A stretch of 64,000 bases of DNA from Nyssa sinensis. Its lineage: Eukaryota > Streptophyta > Magnoliopsida > Cornales > Nyssaceae. Below the pieces are notes generated by a model. It was not told where the DNA came from. It worked only from the letters and a program-made list of their open reading frames with translations, and did no database searches. Below are positions 1-12,904 of the stretch, piece after piece; position 1 is the first letter of the stretch, and every line of letters starts with the position of its first letter. Location: positions 2,406,001 through 2,470,000 of the forward strand of contig CM018049.1 of the NCBI GenBank assembly GCA_008638375.1, in the 5' to 3' direction. The translations under genes were made by a program, and so were the position numbers.

Positions 1-476
1 GTTTTTGGGTAACAAGAATCTTGTCCCACTTGGTCAAGGGTTCAAATCCCCTTGACCTCACTTTTGGGCATTTTTCCACATTTTGGGCTTAGGCCTTGTT
101 TGGTTGGCGCAAAATTTCGTTTTGGCTATTTTCTAAATATTTTCTTTTTTGTTGCTCATTTTTCGACGCGGTTTCTTCTGAGGGTTTCGTATTTTGGTTT
201 GCCTCATTATCAAAGGCCTCGTATCAGTTATTATTTATTTTTGGCCATCATAGTTCGTTAATTCGAGTTTTCATAGTGTTAAAATAACATCATTTCGCCT
301 AATTAATTGGTAATTAGGTTCGGACATTACGCCCTCATTTCTGATGTGCTTAATCATTTTATTGGCCTGTTATAACCATCATAAGGTTCTCAATTAACTT
401 CTTAATTATTCTTTATATCCGTTCTAATAATAATTAGCAAACTAATTATTAAATAAATCATGGTCGAGGTGTTACA
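1..476 (-). mobile_element. Left-truncated LTR, minus strand
   Basis: On the minus strand an LTR begins at 476 with TGTAACACCTCGACC and runs off the left edge of the window. The same kind of start (TGTAACAC..) opens the LTRs at 18371, 35206, 44074 and 51250. The first 60 bases hold a tRNA-like B box, as in the LTRs at 18.0 and 34.9 kb. Only the first part of the LTR (U3) is present, so family and target duplication cannot be settled. Nothing in it looks coding. Confidence 0.7.
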
Positions 477-1020
477 TTTAGTGTTCGTTTTTGACAAATT
501 GATTTTTAAACCTATGGCTATAACTCACATTTTAGGGGCCCTCTTTTAGATATTTCAGTCGCTGCCTAGGGTTTTTATAACCCTTGTAGTGTCTAGTTGA
601 AGTCCTATGTGTCAAAAAAATGATTGTAGTTAACATTGGTTCAAACCTGGGTTTTCAAAGGTCCAACAATGGCAGTCACGGTTTTCCTTATTTAAAACTA
701 CGCCATTTTGCCTCTATTCTTTACTACCATATGTGAAAAATCACATACACGCATGTCTATTACACTTAACAGCATGAAATCACTCTTTTTAATCAAAGAG
801 AGAAAATCTGTTTTTGAAATGTTTACCTTCAAAATGAGTGGTTCCTTTCTTTCAAACTCAAGCTTTTGAATCCCCAAAGTTAGCTTTTAAATTACATGCA
901 TGAACTTCCTTTCTTCTTTTCCTTCTTCTCTCTCTACCTCACACTTTCTCTACACGCACATGCACTCAGAACACACACTAAACTTCATGCACACTCCTAA
1001 GTTTGAGCTTGTATATTACG
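477..1020 (-). mobile_element. LTR fragment, minus strand
   Basis: The order of landmarks matches the minus-strand LTR at 14.3-18.4 kb: a phrase reading aggtccaacaatgg on the plus strand (660-673), a splice-donor-like site (minus-strand AAG|GTAAACA near 822-832), then CT-rich sequence (900-960). The right edge near 1020 (plus gtatattacg) could be a mutated LTR start. I infer a host LTR interrupted by the one ending at 476. No target duplication was confirmed. Confidence 0.45.
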
Positions 1021-1129
1021 CAGCACATGAAACTTCCTATATTTCATGGAACAAGGGGCTCCACCCTAGCCGAAGAATGATTACTAGGGATGAATCAGAT
1101 CTTCTGAATCCTGACTTGCACCGAGGAAT

Positions 1130-1790
1130 AACAGGTGGCTTATGCAACATACATGTTTAAAGGAGCTACCCACAAATGGTGGTTATTGGAAGAAACAAGG
1201 GAACCCAACATGAATTGGCAATGTTTCACTGAGGTTTTCAATAAAAAGTACTTTCCACAATAAGTCAAGGATCATAAGGTCATTGAATTCTTAATCCTGC
1301 AATAGAGAAGTATGACAGTAGAGGAATATGAGGCCAAGTTTATTGAGTTGGCCAAGTTTGCTCCAAACGTCATCAACACTAAAAACATGAAGGCTCGAAA
1401 GATTGAGGGTAGTTTAAGATGGGCTATTAAGGATAGGGTCAGACCTCAATGATTGGCCACCTACAATGATGTGGTGGCAACCGCCAAGATTGTTGAACGT
1501 GGGGGAAAAGAGTTTGCCCAGAGAAAAGTAAATCAAAAATCAAGAGCAAGTTGAGACAATGGGCGAGGCCTCTCATTTTTCAATAACGGTGGTCGATCAC
1601 ACAATACTGGACCTGGATCTGACCAAGGAATTACCAGTCATTACAGTGAGGGCACCACCAAATGGCCAAATTGTCAAAAGGTCCATAAGGGACAATGTTA
1701 CAGGAGTAATAATGGTTGCTTTGGTTGTGGCCAAACTGGGCACCACGTGAAGGATTGTCCTAAGGGCAACAAGACTGTGGCTAGTTTAGC
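1130..1790 (+). pseudogene. gag: Decayed gag (capsid and nucleocapsid) of a Tekay/Del-like chromovirus
   Basis: Pieces of the plant gypsy Gag domain are readable in order: a KGATHKWW motif near 1160, a tract ending YFP near 1255, MTVEEYEAKFIELAKFAP at about 1315-1365, then a zinc-knuckle region at about 1655-1770 with a CX2CX4HX4C knuckle (CFGCGQTGHHVKDC). Gag would form the capsid and package element RNA. The frame is broken by several stops, for example after FPQ, after LILQ and after RVRPQ, and the amino end is missing. A shorter, related copy lies at 43.1-43.9 kb on the other strand. Confidence 0.8.
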
Positions 1791-1860
1791 CCCGACAGTA
1801 TCAGCCTCTATGGTGAAACCCCAAGCAAGGAGTGAAGGAGCAAGGAAAGATCAACAACGC

Positions 1861-2400
1861 CCGGGGAGGGTTTTCTCAATAATACCTAGAGATGTTCAAG
1901 CCACTACCTCAGTAGTCGCAGGTACCTTTTTTGTTTGCTCACAACCGGTAAATGTTCTATTTAATACTGGTTCCACTCATTCATTCATATCTCCCAAATT
2001 TTCTACCAAGTTGAACTCAAGGTCTGAACCCCTAGGTTACTTGTAGACTGTTTCAATTCCTTCAAGAAAATCACTATTGGGAACCTTAGTGCATAAATCA
2101 TGCGACATAGGGATCAAGGGCACCAACTAGTAGCCGATTTCATACCTTTGGAAATTTGTGGGTCTAACATAATTCTCGACATGGATTGCTTGACTGCAAA
2201 GCACGTTACAATCGATTGTGTAGCCAATAGAGTCCATATTCAAAACCCTAGACTCTCGACCCTTATATTTGAGGGAATGGGAGTAGCCTCCCCTCCCTAT
2301 TTTGTTTCTTCCATTCAGGCTAGACGTCTATTTCGCAAAGGTTTTTGTGGTTACTTGTGTAGCATCCTTGACACTCGCTCACAAGAACCCATTTTAGATT
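1861..2400 (+). pseudogene. Decayed retroviral-type aspartic protease (chromovirus)
   Basis: The protease core follows gag directly, in the gypsy order gag-protease-RT. The active-site motif reads VLFNTGSTHSFIS at about 1948-1986; the catalytic aspartate of the family DTG/DTGS motif is asparagine here, so the enzyme would be dead even without stops. A TAG at 2044-2046 interrupts it, and the second half (IILDMDCL, near 2170-2195) matches the family's ILGMDWL flap-end motif with changes. The minus-strand relic at 42791-43123 keeps the aspartate. Confidence 0.8.
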
Positions 2401-2429
2401 AGATTCCAATTGTAAGAGAATTCCCTGAT

Positions 2430-3350
2430 GTGTTTTTGGATGATCTGTTTGGAATGCTCGTTGACCGAGAAATTGAGTTTAGTATTGATATACTTTCTAG
2501 TGCTTCACCCATATCCAAAACCCCGTATAGAATGGCATTAGTAGAGCTAAAGGAACTAAACTTACAGCTACAAAAGTTGCTAGACAAGGGTTTTAAAGGA
2601 CCCAGCTCATCACCATGGGGTGTACTGGTATTGTTTGTTAAGAAGAAGAACGGGACCATGAGACTATGCATCGACTATTGAGAGTTGAATAAAGTCAGCG
2701 TCAAAAACAGGTACCCATTGCCAAAGGTAGATGACTTGCTTGATCAATTGAAGGGAGCGCAAGTCTTCTCAAAGATTGATTTGAGTTCGGGCTACCATCA
2801 ATTGAAAATCAAGGCTACAGATGTAGAAAATACAGTGTTCAAACCCCGCTATGGGCATTTTGAGTTCTTAGTGATGCCTTTGGGGGTGACAAATGCCCCA
2901 GCTACATTCATGGCTTAATTAACAAGATTTTCAAATCGTATTTGGATGACTTTATGATTATATTCATCGATGACATCTTAGTCTACTTTAAGAGCCTAAA
3001 GGAACACGAGGCGTATTTGAGGAAAGTTTCACAAAAGCTATAAGAAAATAAGTTGTACACCAAGTTAAAGAAGTTTGAATTTTGGCTCCCTAACCTTTCA
3101 TTTCTGGGACATGTGATCTCCAAAGATGAAATCTTAGTGGACTCACAAAAGATAGAAGCAATCGTAAATTGGCCTCCGCTAACTAGCATCATAGAAGTTC
3201 GTAGTTTCATGGGATTAGCAAGCTATTATCGAAGGTTTGTCAAGGAATTTTCCAATATAGCAGTGCCGATCAGCCAATTGACTCAAAAAAATGTTCCTTT
3301 TGTGTGGTCAGAAGAAAGGGAAAAGAGCTTCCAAGAGCTAAAGAACTGTT
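2430..3350 (+). pseudogene. Decayed reverse transcriptase (chromovirus)
   Basis: RT would copy element RNA to DNA. The order of motifs is clear: PYRMA near 2523, [20 protein letters not shown] at 2619-2678, [14 protein letters not shown] at 2680-2725, [15 protein letters not shown] near 2770, [13 protein letters not shown] near 2872, FIDDILVY near 2964 (the catalytic DD box) and FLGHVIS near 3100. It is broken by a TGA after CIDY (an Arg in relatives, CGA to TGA), by a frameshift near 2915 after ATFM, and by a TAA near 3042. Confident as a relic, not functional. Confidence 0.9.
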
Positions 3351-3750
3351 TAGTGTTGGCACCGATCCTGATGATGCTAGAAGGGACAAAAGGCTTTGTG
3401 ATATACAGTGACGCATCATATAAAGGCTTTGGGTGTGTTCTAATGCAAAAGGACATGGTAGTAACTTATGAATCATGACAACTGAGGCCACACGAGAAGA
3501 ACTACCCAACTTATGACCTCGAGCTTGCAGCAATTGTGTTTGCACTAAAGATTTGGAGGCATTACCTCTACGGAGCAACATGTGAAATCTTTACAGACTA
3601 TAAGAGCCTCAAGTATTTGTTTACACAAAGAGATCTCAATATACGATAGCGTTGATAGCTGGAACTAATTAAGGATTATGAGTTCAACATATAGTATCAC
3701 TTGAGAAAGGCTAATATGGTAGCAGATGCTCTCAGCAGAAAGTCATTAAG
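3351..3750 (+). pseudogene. Decayed RNase H and tether region (chromovirus)
   Basis: After the RT thumb comes the gypsy RNase H: VIYSDASYKGFGCVLMQ (about 3401-3450) with the catalytic Asp, then [41 protein letters not shown] and finally ADALSRK at 3723-3743, the usual end of the domain. Stops interrupt it: TGA after YES (3476), two or three clustered stops near 3648-3659 and TAG near 3692. Most are explained by C-to-T or G-to-A changes in codons relatives use (CGA, CAG, TGG, GAG). Confidence 0.85.
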
Positions 3751-4127
3751 AAGTCTTGCTTGCATGTTGATAGCACAATGGGAGTTACTAAAAGAATTGG
3801 AAAAGATGGAGATAGAAGTGATTCTGCCAGACTCAGGAGCGATGCTTGCCAATGTGACAGTGGGGCTAACAATAATAGAAAGGATTAAAGAACTGCAGAA
3901 CCAAAATGAAAAGTTAGTTAAAGTTTGTGAGGATGCTGAGGTAAGAAAGAATCCAAAATTTGTTGTCTGGGATGGAATGTTACGTTTTCGAGACAAAATT
4001 TGTGTGCCAAATGTTCCCGAGATAAGGAAGGAAATTCTTGATGAAGTGCATAACTCAAGATTTGCCATGCACCCTGGAAACACCAAAATGTACCACAATA
4101 TCCGAAGTACTTATTGGTGATCAGGAA
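3751..4127 (+). pseudogene. Decayed integrase amino-terminal H2C2 region, cut by an inserted solo LTR
   Basis: This open stretch contains VPNVPEIRKEILDEVHNSRFAMHPG, the start of the H2C2 zinc-binding domain of gypsy integrases, and continues to IRSTYW, where a TGG codon has become TGA at 4118-4120. At 4127 the frame stops abruptly at the inserted minus-strand LTR and resumes at 13250 with the residues that follow in the family (KRDIAEYI, then CQQVK). The interruption is thus an insertion, not a deletion. Confidence 0.85.
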
Positions 4128-5240
4128 TGTCATGACCCGAAGCCCACCCTATGCGGATCTTGTGTCATGGGGCCGACCCAATAGCCCTTCCTACTTTCTC
4201 CATTCTTTTACCAATGATAACAATAAATAATATAAATATGACATTAAAGTGCGGAAGCTTTATTACCATGATTGTTCAAATACTAAACTTAAAAGTAACA
4301 ATAAACTGATCATGAACCACTCTTAGGTGGTGAGTACATGGGAGAGACTACTTTATTCTATTATGCTCCTCAACTGTCTCCTTAATCTCCAGACCTCCTA
4401 CTGTGGTTCTGTGACATTCTCACCTGAAAAAAAAATTTAGTAAGGGGTGAGCTACAAACTCAGTAAGTAAACACCTGTCTCAAATACGGGGTTAGAGTAA
4501 TCATGGAACATATAGGATCATGGATGAACATGATAGCCAGTCATGGAAATAATTTCAGTCAATAGTAAGTTGCCAAAATGGCCAATGAACAGTAAGGCAT
4601 GATAACCCAATAAGAACAGTGATATAACATGAATACGAGAACATTCAACGTTCGCAATCAACGTAAATGTACTGGCACAATGGAATGATCTCAATCGAGT
4701 CAAATGAATAAAGGTACTATCAACATGGAACTATTCGTAGTGAAATGAAACATCACATGAATCAAATGAACATCACATAACAGTCAACATGAATGATGGA
4801 TTTACTCTGTTCAGGGTTTGGCAGACCCTCGGTCTTTTAAGGCCTGGCATACCCCCCTTTAACATGCAGGCATATAAAATGCCATTAAAACTCACTGCAT
4901 AAAAATGCCATCATTGCCACATGTCCGTTTGACCCGTAGGCCCCATAAATTGACCCGTAGGTCCAGTCAATTAGATAGCATCAGAAGGGTAATGTGTCTG
5001 AGCACAAGACCCGACATTTAACATAAGTTAGGATTCTGTTGTATTCCATATGAAGTGTACAAGCATGGAACATCGTAACATAAACATACAGTGAATAGAC
5101 CTCAATACAGTAAATTAAGTCATGGAGTATCAATCAGTAAACTTAAACCAGATAGAACATATCCCGTGACTTTCTCCTTTCCTTTTGACTTGCCTATATA
5201 TCAATAAACACATTTAAGCTTTTATGTCATTTATTGAATT

Positions 5241-8200
5241 TGTAATATCCCGAAAATCCGACATGACCGAGACTGTACCCCGATATAATAAAAAATAAAT
5301 AAAAAAATAATACAGTGAGCCATTATTGGATTAATTATTAGAAAATATAAAATCAATCCAAACCCCTAAGAATAATATAGACTTGGGAAATAAATGACCT
5401 TGTCAACTGAGTGTCGGAATGAATAGGTGAGATTGATACGAAAAATTAATTATGAAAATATTTTGGATAAAATATAGAAATACGGCCATGGTATATATAT
5501 ATATATATATTGCACATAAGATGCAAACATTATGTGGCAAACATAAAATATAATTATATATATATATATTTTATATATGTATAAATATATATATATATAT
5601 GTATAATTAGAAACTGCAAGAATAGTGAAATATATTTACATTTGGGTAGCTTCTAGGAGCCATGGGGCTCAGCCGTAACAAGTGCCAAACAAGTATCTAT
5701 ATATATAAATATAAACATATGTAGATTATTTAAGAAGCTTCTAGGTCAGCCCAAGCTTTTGGACTAACAAGAGAGGAAACGGGAGAATTCTAGAAGGATC
5801 CATCTACCTATATCTCTGTCTGCAGAAAAATTAGGAAGGAAAAATTCTAGAGAATTCCCAACTCCTCTGCAAATTAATATACATATGTATATCTCCAGTC
5901 TGCAGCAAAAACTTTATGAAGCAACCACTTCTGAGATGAAGAAAAGTGAGAAGAACTGAGAGGAGCGATGATGGTGCTGCCGCAAGCGGTGCGGCAGGTG
6001 ATATATGTATGCATATATATGTGTGTGTAGGTGCGTATCTCGGTTTGCAGAAATTTGAGACAAAGAGGGGGAGACAAGCAGTGCAGCGGTGCGGCAGGGG
6101 TTGCTACTGAATTGCGAAATAGGGAGGACAATTGTGTGTGCATGTAGGTGTAGCGGTTTAGGAAGAGGAGTTGAGGAGATGCAGACCGAGGTTAAAACGT
6201 GTCAAGAATTGGGAATTGTGTTGCGACAGTTGTGGACTGGGTTTTGAATTTTCTTACTGTAATCAGAGCTGCTGATTTGGGATTTGTTATAGGAAAATAA
6301 GATGTTGCGATTTTGTGGGGGCTCGGAATTGTGTGTATGTGTCTAGCGTTGCAAGGGGGGTTCTGTCATGGGACTTTTGAGGATTGGTTGCAAGAGGGTG
6401 GTTGGAACCGATTTGGTTGTTGTGCTATTGTACCTTTGGGCGTTGAGATTGAGTAGGTGAACGGGTTCTGTCTCCATCTCCTCTCTTCCGATTTGGTTGC
6501 TAAGAGAACTGAAGGAGTGACAGACATGGGCATTATGCAGTAGGGTTTAGCGGTGTAATTTGTGGATGTTGCATTTTGTGGAGATGGAGGTGGGACGGAT
6601 TGAGACCATAAATAACTTGAATTGTTTGTGTAGTAAAAATCAGAGAATAAGGTTGAGAAGTGGAGTTCATTCTTGAAGTCTCTCTTGGGCTATTACTGAA
6701 TTGAAAATTGTAGTTGTGAAGGGAATCTATACATGTTGGATGTAACAGTTCCATGTGGTTCTGGGTGTGCAATTGGTATTAAGGGATACGACTGTCATGG
6801 ACGTTGAGGGTCGGCTGTCCTATTTTCTTTATGGTCTTTGTTGGGGGCTGAGTTGGTAATGCTATGGAGTTAAGTGAGGCATTGTAGGGGAGAAATAGCA
6901 GCGATGTCAGTTAGATTGCATTGGGTTGGATGGTGTAGATGGGTTATCTATGGACAGAACTTTGCTGATAGCCAAGAGTTGATTTGGGTGGAATTGAGGA
7001 ATCAAAGAACTCTACAGCAAGTGAAAAAAATAGGTGAAACAACCCAGGTGTGTTGACGATTGTTCTTTCGAGGTAGAAGCTACAGCAGGAGTAAGAAAGT
7101 GAACTGGAATAATGGTAAACTGCGATTTGGACAGCAGAACTAGCAGGTATGAATCTTATTTTCTGAATTTACTATCTCTAATGGAATTACGTTTTAGTCA
7201 TGAGGTCAGTTGGAAAACTAGAATATGTGATGATTTGAATATAGTTCAGTTATTAAATTAAGTATAGTTCAGCTATTAATTCGAGTAAAATTTTAGCCAT
7301 TGGGTGACATTATGTGTTGTACAGAAGTTCTAATTAAATCATGTCCAAATGAGAATTGATCTGAACTGAACCCATATACAGGAAAAACAAAGAGTAAATG
7401 GTAACCGTAACCTTGGTGTTGGGTTGGTCCACAGAGAATTTATATTAAAATCTAGGATTTATAAACAGCCAGCAAATATTCTAATGAGATCAAGGAACAA
7501 AGAGATTTTATTGAATCTGAAGTCTAAATACAATGATAAATTTAGTCTTGTGCTCAAGCCATGGCAAAATTGAAATGCCTTGTATAAGGACTATTTATAT
7601 GAGATATAGGGAATATCCTGAGAACCACGGCAGGGTTCAGGGCAAGAATGATTAATAATTATCTTGCCCTAAGGTTAAATAGGCATGTGATAAATAACGA
7701 TAGAGTCCAAATGACTAGATTATAATCCTGATAGCTACTAAGCTTAATTAAAGAATATAATAGTTCCAGTTGGAACCGGTGAGAGGGTAACAGGTCATTA
7801 GATTATTTTAGGTGATCCAGTAGACGCCTAAGATGATGAATAATACATGAATGATTAAATTCTGATCTGTTTGCAATTAATGATGATTATTCAGGATGAT
7901 GATTGTTGAGGAGATGCATGAAGGTGCCTGACGCATCTAGAGGATATTTGTGAATGGAGATAAGCATAAAGTTTGTGAGTACTCGGACTCCTGACTTGGT
8001 GTATATTTTCTGTACTACCTAAACTTGTATACTGTACTGCTTTATATGCTGAACTATTTTATCCACTGTATTGTTTTCATGCATACTCTTTTCACTTCAT
8101 TACATGTGGCATGATCCTATCCTACTTCTTGATATCTCCTGTTCTGATTTTGTTGGAGTCTGTTGTTCTAACTTGTCTACGCTATTGGAGTCTGATTTGT

Positions 8201-9118
8201 ATTTATCTTGTTATGTGAGTCTTGGGCCCACGGGATTGAGTATATCAGTAGATGGATAGCTGGCTCTGTGGGACACCCAGAACTCAGCATCCACTCAATC
8301 CTATCTGTTCCGCTCTGATACCGACCCTAACCGGTAGTGTGCTGTGGGGACATGGGCCTCCATATGTGGGGTGGGTAACTGACGGATTATCTTGTGCGGC
8401 ATCCCATACTGCCTAGGGAAGGTTCAGGCACTTTGAGCTGTATCCGTTCTATTTGAGCTGTATCTGTTCTCCTTGAGCTGCATTGTTCTATCTGAGTTAC
8501 ATTTGAGCATGCATATATATATATACGAACTGGTTTTAAAACCCATGGTAGGAACCTATGTTACTCACTGAGCTTGTTTAAGCTCATTCCATTTATTTAA
8601 CATTTTTCAGGATATATCTCCATTGGATTAGAAAGCGCAATGACATGTCACTAGTGGATTGAGAGGCATTCCCAAGTAAGGATTTGATGGCAATAATATG
8701 TGGAGACTTGGGTTCTAATGGATTGATCCTGGCTATTCAGGTGAGCATGATGATATAGTTGACTTTATTCATATATAATAGATGTGTAGGGACGTGGCTC
8801 ATGGTAATGGTAGTTTGGAGGAATTTGATATGCTCTGTGTTATATATCTGTTATAGATGTGCTCTGTGGTTAAAGTTATTAGCTGTTTAGTTATAGACTT
8901 GCTCTGTGGTACATACATATGAGGTATATAGTTGAGTTGCATTCCCGAGATAAAAAGGTTTTAATTTCCGCTATTCTGACCCTACATTTGGAATGCAATT
9001 CATCGTAAGGTTCAGAAGATTGCCTTTGGTTGGTCGCATTGTCGATCGGAGACTGGCAAGGCGGCTAATTGGCATCACATCTTCAGCATCCGCGTAGGGT
9101 AGGGTGCGGGATGTGAGA
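5241..9118 (+). mobile_element. Solo LTR (plus strand) with perfect target duplication GAATT
   Basis: It starts TGTAATATCCCG at 5241 and ends GGGATGTGAGA at 9118, the last bases being one change from the TGTGACA end of related LTRs. GAATT flanks it at 5236-5240 and 9119-9123. Length 3878 bp. The last 1.1 kb matches, inverted, 10762-11920. It contains (TA)n tracts near 5490-5600, a donor-like GTGAGT at 7975 and an acceptor-like TTTTTCAG ending at 8610. There are no long reading frames; small ones in it lack family motifs. Confidence 0.9.
7975..8610 (+). other. Candidate intron within the LTR at 5241-9118
   Basis: The left end reads AGTTT|GTGAGTAC and the right end CATTTTTCAG|GATAT. The same donor and acceptor phrases recur at matching places in several other LTRs of this window, with different spacings. 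No transcript evidence is available. Confidence 0.4.
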
Positions 9119-11353
9119 GAATTTATGCCTCGCTACTCTCAAAATCTCTTTTACTATTTTATGCTCTTGAACTTAATTTACCCAAGGGTAAAATGGTCAT
9201 TTACGTGTCTCTACTTTTTGATTTCTGTTTTCACAATTTGGACTTCACCGTTGAGTCCAGTAGGTTTAAAATAATAAAAATCCACTATTTACTTAACTCA
9301 ATCGGAGTTTGTTTGACTCACCTTCGACATAGGGGCATTTTGGTTATTTTGATATTCTACGGTATTTTATTTTTTGAGACTCTGTCTCATGAAATGAAAC
9401 CTCACCATTAAATCCAGAAGGTCCAAAACAATAAATTTTCATTATTCATTCGATTAATTTACGTGTCAGAATTTAATTCAAATTTGTTTAATTTTCTTAA
9501 TTATTTAATTTATTTAATTGGGTGTAATATACATATATTATTTGAAGCAAAATAAATCACATGTGGCACAGTGATTCAAGTTTTTCACCCTTTCACCCTT
9601 GGTCACAGGTATTCTCTGCCCAAACCATTTTTCTTGATTTTCTTTTTCAGTTTTCCATTTCCTGTACATGTTAAGCCAATCATTGGATAGCTTCTCCTTT
9701 TCAACCAAACACCCTCCAGACTCAAATTTAAAAATTTACCCATAAAATAATATTGTTGGGCAATCATTTCTGAATGGGTGGGTCGGGTCGGATTCGACCC
9801 GGTTTGGCCCAAATAAAATCACAAAAACCCCAGCCACGCGCAGCACTTCCAGCGCAGTCCGTTCATCTCTTCCATCAACGACGACTCGCTTGCATCGAAT
9901 TTTCTTGCGTTTTTTAGTGAGGTTTGAACCTATAGGTCATGGGCAACTCAAATCTACCCTCGGGTTTCTGATCGGAGTGCCTGAACACTCCCAAAATGGG
10001 GAAAACCGTAGCCTCATCGGGGCTGTGCAGTTTTTCGGCAACCCCTTTTTCCTTCCATTTTTCCCACCTTTTCTCCTACTGTTTCAACACAAATGATCCC
10101 TACAATGTTCCTACATCTTATACACATAACTCCTAAGCATTCAAATTTGAATTTCATGTAACAAGGTCGCAAAACCGATTCAACGGAAAAAAAAAACTGT
10201 AACTCAACTTCTCAGCCTATATTTCCCACCATTTTCTTTGATTCTTTTTCCTATAAACTCCTAAATTCATGCTGATTATGCCTCTATCATGCAATCTATA
10301 TTACATGCTTAAATTTAAATAAAACAAAATTGGATCCAACTTACCCGTCCAGTCGCGCGCCCTCCGTTTCGCCCATCTTCCTTATTTTTCCGCTTCTCGT
10401 TTGTTCTAACTCCTTCTCTTCTACTCTGGATTAATATTCTATACTCACATACCAACTGAGAAATGTAAAGCAACCCAAAAATTGAATTACAGAGAGAAGT
10501 ATCTTACCCCTTGCACCCTTGTCTCTGTCGCCCGTTTCCTCATTCCTTTCCCTCTTCCTTTCTATTTTTTTTTTTTGTTCCTCTTCAATTCTCACGCATG
10601 CATAGCATGCTTCATCTTTAAAAACCGCCCCCCGCCCTCTTTATTTCTCTCATTCTCTCTCTCTCTCTCTCTCTCTCCCCCCCTTGCGCCCTTTCATTTC
10701 TACACATGATTCTCACCCGTTTTCCTCTGTTTTAATTCTTCAGTTACTGATATATCAACACTGTCACATCCCACACCCCACCCTACGCGGATGCCAAAGA
10801 TGTGATGCTAGTTAGCCGCCTTGCCGATTTCCTGACCGACAATGCGACCAACCAAAGGCAAACTTCTGAACCTTACGATGAATTGCATTCTAAATGTAGG
10901 GTCAGAACAGCGGAAATTAAAACCTTTTTATCTCGAGCAACTCATTAAGATACCACAAGAAGAGGTATGTACCACAGAGCAAGTCTATAATCAAACAATT
11001 AATAACTCTAAGCCACAGATCACATCTACAACCAGACATAGAACATAGAGCATATCTAGTCCCTCTAGAATACCATTACCATGAGCCATGTCCCTACATA
11101 TCTCTTGTACATGGATAAAGTCAACTATATCATCACACTCACCTGAATAGCTAGAGTCAACCCATTAGAACCCAAGTCTCCACATTTTTTTGCCATTAGA
11201 TCTTCACTTGGGAATGCCTTTCAGTCTACACGAATCATGTCCTTGTGCTTTCTAATCCAGTGGAGTTATATCCTGAAAAATGTTAAATAAATGGAATGAG
11301 CTTAAACAAGCTCAGTGAGTAACATAGGTTCCTGCCATGGGTTTCAAAACCAG

Positions 11354-11397
<44 letters not shown>

Positions 11398-11920
11398 CAT
11401 GCTCAAATGTAACTCAAATAGAACAATGCAGCTCAAGTAGAACAGATACAGCTCAAATAGAACGGATACAGCTCAAAGTGCCTGAACCTTCCCTTGGCAG
11501 TATGGGACGCCGCACAAGATAATCCGTCAGTCACCCACCCCACACATGGAGGCCCGCGTCCCCACAACACACTACTGGTTGGGGTCAGTATCAGAGCGGA
11601 ATAGATAGGATTGAGCGGTTGCTAAGTTCTAGGTGTCCCATAGAGTCAGCTATCCATCTACTGATATACTCAATCCTGTGGGCCCAAGACTCACATAACA
11701 AGATAAACACAAATCAGACTCCAATAGCGTAGACAAGTTCGAACAACAAACTCCAACAAAGTCAGAACAGGAGATATCAAGAAGCAGGATAGGATCATGC
11801 CACATGTAATGCAATGAAAAGAGTATGCATTAAAATAGTACAGTGTATAAAATAGTTCAGCATATAAAGCAGTACAGTATACAAGTTTAGGTAGTACTAA
11901 TTCAGAAGTCAGGAGTCCGA
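7978..11920. repeat. Large inverted repeat formed by two solo LTRs
   Basis: The right part of the plus LTR (about 7978-9118) is the reverse complement of the left part of the minus LTR (about 10762-11920), with scattered differences. The arms are about 1.15 kb and the spacer (9119-10761) about 1.6 kb. Each arm has its own target duplication, so it arose from two insertions, not from one hairpin element. Confidence 0.85.
9124..10761 (-). mobile_element. Middle piece of the outer solo LTR
   Basis: This stretch between the two inner LTRs belongs to the minus-strand LTR 4128-13249. Landmarks: the palindromic GGAC...GTCC motif at 9240-9259, a second copy near 9398-9424, coding-poor AT-rich DNA, and CT-rich sequence at 10480-10710 including a (CT)n tract at 10653-10677. 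Reading frames here (for example 9890-10096) have no recognisable domains. Confidence 0.7.
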
Positions 11921-12899
11921 GTTACTCACCGTTCGTTAAAACTAATTCACAATTCCTTCCAGCTGATCCTAGATCCGGGAGTCCTAAAATAGTAATCATA
12001 GACATTAGCTATTGCTGATAATGTATTTTACTTGTTTCATTATTGTCCTGCGGCCATTAGTTACTATTGGTGTATCTTACCTATTAGTTTAAGATGAGAT
12101 TTTGTTTAGAGAGGATGTTATTAGTCTACAGGTTATGGTAATAATGAGGAAAATACGACATGGTTAATCTCATAATTCCCTTAACTATTATATTCTCTTT
12201 TGACAAAAGGAACGGCTGTAGCTTTTCTCTAGCTTTTGTATTATATTATATTTTAACTATTGTGTCTACTTGATTACATTAAGAATGTATTCAGCCATGT
12301 ACACACAGAAATCAAAGGATAAGAGGCATTATATCATGGTTCTTTTCTTTTCCTTTTTAGCGTCTTCCGATTTCTAGTAGCCTCCTCTTGGAAGCTTTCC
12401 TTATATTTAATATAATATTTACTAGTATAATATACTGAATATAAATATATATATATATATATATTGTGGTTGTATTTTTCTTATGCACATATATAAATAT
12501 ATTTTCGATATATTTTGTTGTACTTAATATTTTGATTTCTTAAAATATTACTTTATGAAATAGCAGTACATTTGGCATAAGACCAAGACTCGGTACCATA
12601 ATTATTTATTTTGCCAATATCAGGTCTCGTTCGTGTCCCACATTACATTCATATTAATTTTTATAATTAATGATTCGTTTCAATCCCATTAATTTATCCT
12701 AGCACTCGATTAATCGGGTCGTCTATTTCCCGAGTTTATATTATTTTTTTAGTGATCGGAATTAATTTTATATTTTCTAATAATTAATTCCATCATGGCC
12801 TACTGTGTTTTGAGCTATTTTAAATCATTAATATTACATAACCTATTTTTTTTAGGTCGAGGTGTAATCCGGGTCTTGTCAGATTTTTGGGGTATTACA
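10762..12899 (-). mobile_element. Solo LTR (minus strand) with perfect target duplication AACAC
   Basis: On the minus strand it begins TGTAATACCCC at 12899 and ends GGGATGTGACA at 10762. AACAC flanks it at 10757-10761 and 12900-12904. Length 2138 bp. It is the same family as 5241-9118 but inverted relative to it and lacks about 1.7 kb found there. A long (AT)n tract lies at about 11358-11395. Donor and acceptor phrases sit at 11929 and 11273 (minus strand). Confidence 0.92.
11273..11929 (-). other. Candidate intron within the LTR at 10762-12899
   Basis: Read on the minus strand, the donor is AACG|GTGAGTAAC at 11929 and the acceptor ATTTTTCAG|GATATAAC at 11273. It corresponds to the candidate intron 7975-8610 in the inverted sister LTR. 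It is supported only by conservation of sites. Confidence 0.4.
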
Positions 12900-12904
12900 A
12901 ACAC

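Noticed and set aside
5241..12899. A single foldback or MITE-like element with 1.15-kb inverted ends
   Set aside because: Each arm is a complete LTR with its own perfect target duplication, so two separate insertions explain it.
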